In this document: positions 12,684 through 23,380 of the stretch, in pieces
Layout: the number at the start of each line of letters is the position of its first letter
How positions within the stretch are numbered: the first letter of the stretch is position 1
Assembly (NCBI RefSeq): GCF_041381155.1
Contig: NC_091137.1
Location: 17,541,765 to 17,605,764, forward strand
Direction of reading: 5' to 3'
Length of the DNA: 64,000 nucleotides
From: Argopecten irradians
Lineage: Eukaryota > Mollusca > Bivalvia > Pectinida > Pectinidae
The notes under the pieces: generated by a model
Database searches by the model: none
What the model was told of the DNA's origin: nothing
The model's input: only the letters and a program-made list of their open reading frames with translations
Program-made: the position numbers and the translations under genes

Positions 12684-15500
12684 TCAGAAATCATAAATAT
12701 CAAAAGACACCGAATTAAAAAATACGTCCAAACAATTACTTCCTGATAAAGAGAAGCTGTCTAGCTAAGCAATGTTATTTTAATTTGTAGTTCACTATAA
12801 ACTTTCGAATAATTTTGCTTTTCTACAGATAGATATGATCTGGGACGCCGATATCTCTGATTGAACATACACATTAAACATTGAATCCCCGCTATTTGGA
12901 AACGTCGTATTAATATGAGGTCGAGTAAAATAAATACGATTTAGACGGATTGACTACAGAGCCATTCACCATCCATCCTAAACGTCAATAACCGTAGCCT
13001 ATGACATTAGCTTTGATTACATATCAAAACGTACCGGGGCGCTATGATTTACGATGTAGGAACCGAAGGCTGTCACCGTGGTCATTATTTTAAACACATA
13101 TCTTTTTCCTTGTTGTCCTTGTAATGTGTATATAACATCAAAACGCACCGAGACGGCGAGATGAATTGACAGATAGAACTAGTAATCTAGAGAAGACCCA
13201 TCAGTGGAGATTTCGACCTAAGAATTATTCTTAAAATGTACACCAATGGCGATTGTCAAGGAAATTTCGAATATTCAAAAATCATTAACATTTTGACTTA
13301 CTGGTTCTCCGCACTTCCGAATTTTGTCAAGTTTAAGCTTTATATCGACTGCCTCTAATACAGGTTCCTTGGCAGGTCTTAAACGGAAAATGTTGCTTGG
13401 ATTTACATTGCAAGACTTTACATCGCAAGGTTTTACATAAAGATATACATCGCAAAACTTGCAATGATTTACATCTATCTCTCTCACTGTGAGTGAATTG
13501 TCGTTTTGTATTGCTAGAAAACTTAATACTGGTCGTCCTGGTAGAAATATTCTTTCAGCAGTATTATATCTTTACTGTATACCACTTTTTATAAAATTCC
13601 ATTTTGCAATAACACCGCGGGAAATCATATCATTTATTTGCAAAATTTTTGTTTACGACTTCCAGTTAGAAATCCTTGAAAATCGATTAAAGCTGAAATT
13701 GTCTGTGTGTTTAAACGATGTTGGCTGAAGCAATCTGTATGCGATAAGACTAATTTACTACATTGTCTAAGCCTTAATAATGTTCCCAATACATCGGAGA
13801 CCCATTAAGAGGTCTAGACACAAATAGGCCCGGATACCGGAAGTAGGACCATGCTTCTTACCGCCAAATAAAGTTCGGACACCATAAATATAGTGACGGA
13901 TCAAGGTCGACCTCTTATGACTGTTTAAAGTCATCAGAAAATTTGTCATTTCTAGTGATTCAGTTGGCTACAATTTCTTTATGGAGATGGAAACTAAAAT
14001 TATTTATTATTGAATTGTAACAAATTATAATCCAAACGACTGCATATCAGATCTGTCCGTCCTTTCCTGAGTGAGACGGAAGGTTTGGTGAGATATTCTA
14101 ATGTTAATTATGAGAGGTACTTATGTCATTATTTGTCGATTTGTCTGTCGATACTATGATTTGCAGTCGATTATTTTTTCTTGTTTTTAGTTTGTTTTGC
14201 TAATGAAACATCCCCCGTTTAAACAAGTGATATATTGTACATATATACCACTTCTGAACAGAACTATGTTGATCGAAAGTGCGTATATCACGGCGTATCT
14301 TAGGTATTACTGTTGATTCGCATTTTTTGCGTAACTTGAAAATGTTGTCAAATTGGCAAAAATGTACAAGTAAAGAAAAATGTTCACCAGGACGGAAAAT
14401 ATTTTTGTCACCAGATAGCCATGTTATTTACTAGTAGTGTCTAAAGCAGGTACTGTTGTCGTTTGTGTAACTGGACTTAACTTTACATATGCATCGAGTC
14501 CTATCCGAAAATCCGAAAATAAAACTGACTTTACGATTTACGTAGGTATGAATTATTAAATTTACACTATTATTGATGAAAACATAACAATCAAAGAGAC
14601 CATCCAGTATCGACCACCACAACAATGCCAGTTTATTTCTCCTAGTTCGGTTTCAATATCATTGAGCTATATTGTATTATAACCTCTTTGATCGTCACGC
14701 GACATGACGTCACAGCCATTGAGTCGACATCGATTCTTACGTCAGCCCGTGACGAGGGTACGCATCCGGCGGAAGGAACATTTCACATAAACAAAACACT
14801 AATGGGCCAGCATTGATAAGGCATTGGAGCGCGTTCATTAAAAATAATGAATTTCCTGTTATGAAACCGATACTATTGATCAGAAATGTAAACAACAAAA
14901 GTGATAGCGGTCTATCTTGTTTTTATATCTTTGACAATTATATCGTGTTGTTGTTATCTTCATCTCACATGAAATAAAGCGTAATTTAAAGGCAAGTGGA
15001 CATGCTGTTTATGATTACGCATGACCTCCAAAGATGTAGGTAGTTTAATTTTGTCATTATTGACCATCATTGCTTTTAAACCCTCAGTAATGAAACCATT
15101 CATACCCTTGTTGTATAAAACACTAATACCTCGTTAAAGCCTAATCGATAGTGACTGTCAATAAGCTGTTGTGTATGTCTTGAAAATGCAAAGTATTCTC
15201 GGTGTGGAGATAACAATCTTCGTTCAATGAAACCATCGACGCATGATTTTATTTATTATCTTAATTTTAAGTTATTGTATCGAATTGAAATCGAACAAAC
15301 AATATCTCACATCTTTTTTTTTATTACGTTTCTTACTTTTCTACATGCATCTGCAATATTTTGCTCTCGTATATTTTAGTATTATTCAGAGTCTCTTAAA
15401 TGTTAACGACGAGGGTTAATACGCCTATGACTCGAGCAATATTTCTAAACTTGAAATAAACGATCATTTTTCACCCATAGTCATAAGACTTTCGTTACCA
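12684..15500. other. Intergenic, no gene seen
   Basis: Short unrelated frames only (up to 79 codons). Two similar segments about 120 bp apart near 13025 and 13138 (ATCAAAACGTACCGGGGCG and ATCAAAACGCACCGAGACG) suggest an old local duplication. No other structure seen. Confidence 0.4.
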
Positions 15501-15790
15501 TCTTTCTGTCTGACATTAGATAACTTCCGGTACCGTAGTTTTGTCTGACATTAGGTAATTTCCGTTACCACAGTTTTGTCTGATATCAAGTAGTTTTCGG
15601 TACCATTTTGGAAAATGGCCGCCATGACGTCATGGGCTATTTTTGGAAATGGCCCGGGTCCTAAAAAGTTTCATTTGGTTGTGTTCTTGATATGTGCCAA
15701 GTTTCATGCTTTTATCAAAAAGTGCACAATTTGACCAAATTTCTGCACGAATCCGCTGGACTAGTAGTTTTGTCTGACGTTAGAAGATAT
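15501..15790. repeat. Short tandem repeat (about 35 bp) interrupted by an inserted element
   Basis: Three units of TTTTGTCTGACATTAG followed by TTCCGGTACC lie at 15501-15609, and a fourth partial unit restarts at about 15765. The intervening block of about 155 bp (ATGGCCGCCATGACGTCATG, GTGCCAAGTTTCATGC) looks like a small interspersed element inserted into the array. Confidence 0.6.
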
Positions 15791-15847
15791 TTACTACATG
15801 TATCGATCTGAAATTAGGCAACAATTATAATATTTAGGAGAATAAGT

Positions 15848-16908
15848 TGTGTGACGGAGCCACCGCTTTATCACTGGTTCTACATTATGTAAGGATAACG
15901 TAATCCACGCAGTTCTATTTACAATTTATTAAAGTCTTTATAATTACATAGTCACACACGCACGGGACACAGCTCACTTAATTGACTCCAAAGTGAGACA
16001 CTCCAAAACTGACACTCAACCTCTAAACTGACTCTCCAAATCCATTCCCTGACTTTTTTTTTCATACTATACCTAAATGGACACACCTCCTTTCTCTCGT
16101 TCTCACGACCCTGTTTAGTTTCAATCATTACCTTATGATTAATTGTCAACATCCATGAAATCAGCTCGCACTCCTTTCAAATGAACTCTCTCTCTCTCTC
16201 TTATCATAAAACAATAACCATTCATCTTACAAACTGGACAAACTATACCACCTCACTCCAGTTACAGGCTGCTCTTTTTTCTGCTTCTCTAATTAAATTT
16301 GGAATTAGAGAAATAATATCACTGAATAGTCTGACAGTATCCTTCCGGTCAAATGATACTGACAACAGGCGAACAATAGTCGTTGATTGGTGCCCTCGTG
16401 GACATGATTCAGTGATATAGCACTATAAAAAGGCCACTGTACAAGAAGACACAACTCAAACATAACGCAGTCTCCCGAAATACACATCACAAACTTCACA
16501 CAGGCAAGACACCACATACACGAGAGGTCATGGCTATTCATAGGACGTTACTATAATAAACCAAACCAAACAGTCGGAATTTAATACTTAAAATGATATT
16601 TTGATGTCTTGTGACATTAGGTGTATAGAGGCGGTAGGTCCAGTACCTCGTTTCTGTTCAAGAGTGGTCTTCTCTGTTTGATAGAAACGGCCTCCATACC
16701 TATTTATTTCATACGAATCTGATGATGGTAGAGGCTAGGTGTATGGTGTGGGTTGATGGTATATGACCCGTGTGGTTGTAATGTACTGGTTCAGCGTTAT
16801 TTAAATCTTGAGTATTGTGATTGTTGCACTATTATCATTTTATATAGTAGATCACACCACTACTTTCCGATTTTCAGCCCTAAACTCCGGTGATAAAGCT
16901 CCGTCACA
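15848..16908 (-). mobile_element. Solo LTR of a Ty3/gypsy-type retrotransposon
   Basis: A 1061-bp block begins TGTGTGACGGAG and ends CTCCGTCACA, so it has TG...CA termini in short inverted repeats. It is flanked on both sides by the 5-bp direct repeat TAAGT (15843-15847 and 16909-16913), the normal signature of LTR-element integration. No internal domain or second LTR is nearby, so it is best read as the product of LTR-LTR recombination. The orientation is inferred from its likeness to the LTR-like end at 36115. An R1 copy is nested inside. Confidence 0.75.
16308..16562 (+). repeat. R1 repeat with inverted head, nested in the solo LTR
   Basis: The 3' part (TTCAGTGATATAGCACTATA to the tail AATAAACCAAACCAAACA) is in forward orientation. 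The segment at about 16308-16385 matches the R1 body in reverse complement (complement of TTCGCCTGTTGTCAGTAT). The copy is therefore internally inverted. Confidence 0.6.
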
Positions 16909-16913
16909 TAAGT

Positions 16914-17414
16914 CTACAACCATCTCATCGACTAAGACCAGCACATAAAATACATCATCAGAATGTGCAGAAGATGGTAGGTTGGAGAATGCCCACAGGG
17001 TCCTGTTTCATGTAATGGACATTCCTCAACTTTACGAATTCCTTAACTTTAAATTAGACACGAAAGATTTTTTTGATAAAGTATCGGTTATATAATCTGA
17101 TATAAGATATGTATGCCAGAAGTATGTTGAATGAGTGTCATACAGCACTATGGTGAAGTATTGGATATTATGAATGTTAAAATTGTATATTTTTTTCGAG
17201 AAAAAAAACCTGGAACTTAGACGATGTATTTTAAGATTGGTTTACAACATTCATGTAATCTAAGAATTTATTTAAACAGGTAAGGATATGTCCATTTGCA
17301 TTTGTCATTTCGATGATAGTGGCTTTTATTAGAACAAACATCACCAATTTGTTTGAAACCGTGTAAACTAATCAATTGATTTTTATAGTAGTCAGGATGG
17401 CATGCTCTACCAGT
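16914..17414. other. Spacer, no gene seen
   Basis: AT-rich sequence between the solo LTR and the 40-bp minisatellite, with no recognised feature. Confidence 0.4.
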
Positions 17415-18455
17415 GATTGATTGATAAATATATTCTGTTAAACCTACAAACAATTAGTAATTGATAAACATATTCTGTTAAACCTACAAACAATTAGTAA
17501 TTGATAATTATATTCTGTTAAACCTACAAACAACTAGTAATTGATAATTATATTCTGTTAAACCTACAAACAATTAGTAATTGATAAACATATTCTGTTA
17601 AACCTACAAACAACTAGTAATTGATAATTATATTCTGTTAAACCTACAAACAATTAGTAATTGATAATTATATTCTGTTAAACCTACAAACAACTAGTAA
17701 TTGATAATTATATTCTGTTAAACCTACAAACAATTAGTAATTGATAAACATATACTGTTAAACCTACAAACAATTAGTAATTGATAATTATATTCTGTTA
17801 AACCTACAAACAATTAGTAATTGATAAACATATACTGTTAAACCTACAAACAACTAGTAATTGATAAATATATTCTGTTAAACCTACAAACAACTAGTAA
17901 TCGATTAACATATACTGTTAAACCTACAAACAACTAGTAATTGATAAATATATTCTGTTAAACCTACAAACAACTAGTTATTGATAAACATATACTGTTA
18001 AACCTACAAACAACTAGTTATTGATAAATATATTCTGTTAAACCTACAAACAATATAGTTATTGATAAATATATTCTGTTAAACCTACAAACAACTAGTA
18101 ATTGATAATTATATTCTGTTAAACCTACAAACAATTAGTAATTGATAAACATATTCTGTTAAACCTACAAACAATTAGTAATTGATAATTATATTCTGTT
18201 AAACCTACAAACAATTAGTAATTGATAATTATATTCTGTTAAACCTACAAACAATTAGTAATTGATAATTATATTCTGTTAAACCTACAAACAATTAGTA
18301 ATTGATAATTATATTCTGTTAAACCTACAAACAACTAGTAATTGATAAACATATACTGTTAAACCTACAAACAACTAGTAATTGATAATTATATTCTGTT
18401 AAACCTACAAACTGCTAGTAATTGATAAATATTTTCTGTTTAGTCTTCAAACTGC
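17415..18455. repeat. 40-bp minisatellite, about 26 copies
   Basis: The unit contains TAATTGATAA, TATTCTGTTAAACCTACAAA and CAACTAG or CAATTAG. Copies keep a strict 40-bp phase and vary mainly at two sites: after GATAA (TTA, ACA or ATA) and at CAA(C/T)TAG. One copy near 18050 has a small insertion. The last units (18400-18455) degrade into flanking sequence. Confidence 0.97.
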
Positions 18456-19285
18456 ATTATTTTCATAACTCGATTACGAATGAAAAGTACGACAATTGAT
18501 TTCATCGTGAACATTGAATACCATATATTCTGATATTTCATCAGTCTCGTTTCGAACCTGAGCAGCAGATACCATTCTTGGCCAATCAATGGAGTATTTT
18601 TCATTCTTGAAAAATAATAAAAAGAAGAAAAAAAGAAACAACAACAACAACAGAAATTTCATTTCAAACAATGTTATTTTTTTTTTAAATATTCGTTCAG
18701 ATTTATCTATTTAAAATGTAGGACAAATGTGGGGACGGTTTAGAAATATATCTAAATCAACGAACAAGCAAATGGATTGATGTTGCCAGGGAAACGATAA
18801 CTGTGACGTAGTACACATATCCTGCCTAGAGTGTGCCGGCACTAACTTAATAATGCGTACTGGCGGACTCATCTTTTCTTTTTGACGACTGTAATATAAT
18901 TATCGGGACAACTTGAGGTATACGCTGGCTAATCCGAAGCGATGGCCTTGTTCATATTAATGAAAAAATCCGTACAGAGTGCCGATAAAATCACATAGTA
19001 AAGTGATGTCGTTTGAAATGTGATTTCTTATACGATGCGACACAGCGAAGGACCAGTCAAAATATTTGTCACCTTTACATTCTTATAGAATGAAAGAAAA
19101 CAATCACTATACACTTTAGTAAAATAGACCTCATACAGTTGGCGCATGGTTTGATATGAACACCGCGAAATACAGCTGTGTCAAAATATTGTGTAAATAT
19201 ATCTAAATAACTTATGATACTTATATCCACCTAAGGAAAAAATTTATGTACTTTACAATTTAATCATTTTGTCAATATTATTTTT
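18456..19285. other. Intergenic, no gene seen
   Basis: AT-rich sequence with a short AAC microsatellite near 18638-18652. No supported gene. Confidence 0.4.
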
Positions 19286-19770
19286 GCTCTGCAGGTAGGG
19301 CGTTAGGATTGTACCTGCCCCTATTGCATGATCGTAAAAAGAGACTAAATTTAGGATCTTATCTTTTCTCTTCTTCCTAACTGACTTTATCTTTCCTAAA
19401 ACCTCCCTTGGCACCGCCTCATTTTTGGCCTCCCCTGTGAGGAAGGCTCTAGGTTCTGCCCCCTGGCCGAGACCCACCAAAGTCTATACAAGTGGTAGTT
19501 TCTGCTCCTGCTTAGCGCTCAGCATACAAGGAGTGGGACAACTGGTTCGCCCGTTGTCAGTTTAATGAGACCGGGTGGGGTGTGTTGCTTGATGTCTTCG
19601 GTGGCATGCTTGAGTGATATAGCACTATAAAAAGGGCAACAGTTCCACTATACAAGAAGACATAACATGAATATAATGCAGTCTCACAAAACACGCAACA
19701 TGGGAGGCCGTCCTTACATGACCGTAGCCGTTAATAGGACGTGAATTAATCAAACAAATAAACAAATAAA
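19286..19770 (+). repeat. R1 interspersed repeat, most complete copy
   Basis: About 485 bp. The order is a head (GATCGTAAAAAGAGACTAAA), a middle block (CTGCCCCCTGGCCGAGACCC), a body (GGAGTGGGACAACTGGTTCG, CAGTTTAATGAGACCGGG), a central block (GTGATATAGCACTATAAAAA), and a tail (TTAATAGGACGTGAATTAAT then CAAATAAACAAATAAACAAA). The A-rich simple-repeat tail points to retroposition and a SINE-like nature. Other copies or fragments lie near 9.6, 11.5, 16.3, 23.1 and 57.1 kb. Confidence 0.7.
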
Positions 19771-20149
19771 CAAACTATTGTTGAACTGAAAAATATGTAA
19801 TTTTGGTTAAAGTAAATCCAAATATCCTTGTTTTCCTGTACCATATGATTAGTATAGACGATGTGTGTTAAAGGGGTCGAAATATCACAATGAAAATGTC
19901 CCGCGATATTAGTATTACTATGTCATCAGTTGACGTTTAAAAAGCACCTGCTTCTACATGTATATTCATCATTACCAATATTATTTTATTCAGCCACAAG
20001 ACAAATATAAAACTTACAAGTCGTTTTCTAACATCTCTTGCGCTTCTCTCAAGATTGTGCTGCATCAAATAAGTTTTCTCTCATAGTCATGTTTTGGGTA
20101 GAATAAGACAGAAATACTTGATTAAGTGCATAAAATACAGAATTAGCAT
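19771..20149. other. Spacer, no gene seen
   Basis: AT-rich sequence with no recognised feature. Confidence 0.35.
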
Positions 20150-20227
20150 TTGTTTGTTTGTTTGTTGGTTTGTTCGAGTTTTACGGCCCATCGACAACTA
20201 AGGTCATTTAGGGCCAAACTACACTAG
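20150..20227 (-). mobile_element. 3' end of a non-LTR retroposon
   Basis: Read on the minus strand, GGCCCTAAATGACCTTAG and GGCCGTAAAACTCGAACAA are followed by a CAAACAAACAAA tail. This is the typical 3' end of mollusc LINE/SINE insertions. Only the last 80 bases or so are recognisable. Confidence 0.6.
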
Positions 20228-22034
20228 CATTACCTGATAGATAAATGCCTTAAGCGGATTTTAAAATTGTTTCCTTTTGGCTTTCTGTAACTTTTAAAGG
20301 GTCTGCAAAATATATTTCTGTTCTATAAATAGAACCCACGTCCTTTCATGACAAAACGACCAGAGTACCACAAATCAGATAAAACTCTGTCGGCTAGGTA
20401 AAGAAAGGCAATAACTTTCAATTTGCTCTGTATAAGCAAAAACCAAACATGAACCTTAACGACAAAATATAGTTATCCCCTTCATGCGAATGCTTTGATT
20501 GTATTGAGCGCCACCTGACGTCAAACCGTCGCCCTAATTCACAATGTCAAAATAGATTTCCTCCAGACAGGATTGATTTAGATATGCGTATATGACGTGG
20601 AATACGAAGCTTTATCTTACCCGCCATACTTATTAATTAATTTTTGGATCTGCTTTTTGCTCTCTGAAGTTTCAAATATCAGTCAAACGTTCCACACTTT
20701 TCTCAGTCATATGCGTGTAAGTTCAAATTCGCTGTAATTGTTTCAAAATGTACATTCGAGTCTAGGGTAGAGTAGTATCGCATTTTGTTTGACTAAAATT
20801 ACAGCCACCTGTATTTATTAAAACGAGCAAGCAAAATGGCTGTAGCGTATAATGTAAGGGTGACTTGAATTTTTCTTTGTATTGCCACAATATTTCATTC
20901 ATTGTGAAATCATGTTTCTTAATTGTGTTCGCATGTTTTCATTTAATTATACGTGTGAAATTATCCTTGACTGATAGAAGATGGTTAAATATAGTTTCCC
21001 TCCCCACTCACTTCCAAAACCTTGTTACCTCTCGCCTGGGGGATCCCGTAACCCCGTCTGCCATTCACTAATCAAAAGCCATTAACGTTTTGTCTTTAAA
21101 GCCAGTCGGAAAGGTTAACAGTCTATGGTCGCTTAGGTAATTAATTTTCGGTAATATTTTCAATGTCATTGTCGCTTATGTCATTTTCCTTGTCTGACTT
21201 TCAATTCCGTTTGCTTTCGTATCATAAATACATTATGCGGAGTACAAGTAAAATATCGGGGAGAGAATATTACATCAGAGCCCTATACCAACACCAAGGG
21301 ATCGGCACCTTTTGCTGTTCTCACGAAATCACGTACGACATTAATGTCGGTTTAACGGAAATGTATCAAGCGGAAGATTAAGGACATGAACCATAAATAA
21401 GTTGTTCTGTATGCTTAGATATGGTTTTAAGATGTTTATTGAAGATTTTATTGCAATGATTGTTTATCTTTACCCAAAAATGAAAAATAGACTGTCATAT
21501 TCTATTTTTGATTACAAAACGAAAACTGGCTGAAAGCGAGATTATAATGAACAAAACGAAACTTGCTGAAGCGAGACAAGGAATATTTGTTTTCCACATT
21601 TCAAGATAATTTTCTAGTTTACGATCGTTGACAAATGAAGTTTAAGCCATATTTGTTAATATTTGTTATAAAATACATTGTATTTAGCGTAAGAATTATC
21701 AGTCAAAAGTCAAACGAGACCTTTCATTCGACGGGGCACCGCGAAAGGAGGTTCTTGACTTATTGCATATATGTACATCACGCAAGTATAAAGTCGGAAG
21801 TTGTTCCCGTCTCTTACATTACAGCGATCCATTTATAATTATATTTACCTACTTTCCCAACCGCGCACATTACTGACTCTTGGCGTACTCTGCTTTCTAG
21901 CGGAATTCGTTTGTGTTCGCTTCACCCACGTTTTTGAACCACCATTTTTGTACATTCATTTAATTTGTGTAGTGCATTGTGGGAGGTCGCTAAAGGTCAA
22001 CACTACTATTTTTATCACACTCAGTCTACAAAAT
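20228..22034. other. Intergenic, no gene seen
   Basis: AT-rich, with several short frames below 75 codons and no recognised family. A short local duplication (ACTGGCTGAAAGCGAGA and ACTTGCTGAAGCGAGA) is visible near 21525-21580. Confidence 0.4.
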
Positions 22035-22182
22035 TTGACCGGGCCGGTTCAAAATACTGAAAGATTGAATTTCCATTATAATTATTTTATTTGACACATG
22101 TGCACAATAACTGATATACATTACTTAGTAAGGTATCTGACACGTCTTAAATATGTATTTTACTCAAATTTACATGGTTTAT
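22035..22182 (+). mobile_element. MITE family M1, one-ended fragment
   Basis: Matches the left end and following body of the complete copy at 35219-35519 (GAATTTCCATTATAAT; AGTAAGGTATCTGACACGTC), but the opposite inverted repeat is absent here. Confidence 0.7.
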
Positions 22183-23115
22183 TTAGGTTCGTGTCCCTTT
22201 AAGTATCAGAAATGTGTAGTAAACCATGACTGGTACATGAAAAATAAATTATACTTGTCATTCATTTTGCACACAGAGATGTGTTTAACATGACGTAAGA
22301 CATATGTAGGGTCTTATCATGTCGGCAAAGGGCGTCCATAAGGATAATTCATTTTAATTAAAGAAGTATTGTGCTATCCTACTGAAGCATAATCGCTAGG
22401 ACAACAACTGTAAAACAATCACAGTTCAATGATAAAGAATAAACATGTTCCTGCTACTTCTTTAAGGACGAGAAAACATGCATAAGGGAACCATCAGCTA
22501 ACGACACTTTCCGTTTCAGGACAATTTTCTGGTATGCAGAACTTTTAAGTGGCAGTAGTACCCAATTGTGAGACATTTAAAATCCCAAAGTGAGTTCCGT
22601 GACGTCAATATTAGCTGCCCTATCACCGTCGTGTAACTAAAAGTACACAGTTGTAATCCGAACTCACTAAAGATATCATTCCTGTTACAAAGTATCCTAG
22701 AATACCAAACAATTTCAGGATGTACTCTTGGTTACCAATCTGGATTACATCTTCCAATTAGGCGAGAAATGTTACCACAGTTTTAATTCTTTTAAATGAT
22801 ACAACGTCAAGTCATCTGGGATTAAGCTGAGCCCCGCTAAGTGATCTGATAGGAAAATCTGGCGACACACGCTCCTAATGGCTATCAAGAAGAATATTAA
22901 TATCTGAATTACATCGATATCCCAAAGGTAATGATCTTTACGATTCGACGAGAATTATAGTTTAAGCACGTTTTACAATGCTTTACAATTAATTGCTTCG
23001 CTAGCATTTTTTGAGTAAAAGAACCGATATTGTAGATTTTGTGTCGTAAATCATCCAGAATGGGAAGTCAAGTCTGTGTGTTTCACCAATTCTGTTATAC
23101 GTACGTTCATATCTC
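22183..23115. other. Intergenic, no gene seen
   Basis: AT-rich sequence without a supported gene or a recognised repeat. Confidence 0.4.
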
Positions 23116-23380
23116 TTTATCTCACCGTGTGGTTAGACTCGTCACCAGGACAGTCAGCTAGCTCTAAAGGTAGGGTGGCTGTCCCTATTGATCGTATAAG
23201 GCGGCATGTTTCAGTGATATAGCACTAATAATAGGGTTCTACTATACAAGAAGACACAACCCTAACATACCACAGTCTCCCAAAACACACACGCAAAACA
23301 CTGTATGCATGGGAGGCGGTCCTTACTAATATTATACATGAACCTGGCTATTGAATAGGACGTAATCAATCAACAAACAA
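23116..23380 (+). repeat. R1 interspersed repeat, 3' part
   Basis: Contains GGCGGCATGTTTCAGTGATA, ACAAGAAGACACAACCC, GCATGGGAGGCGGTCCTTAC, and the tail GAATAGGACGTAATCAATCA with CAAACAAAC. The head region is diverged or replaced. Confidence 0.65.

Noticed and set aside
17415-18455. CRISPR-like array
   Set aside because: The 40-bp units are contiguous with no unique spacers, and the window is eukaryotic; it is a minisatellite.
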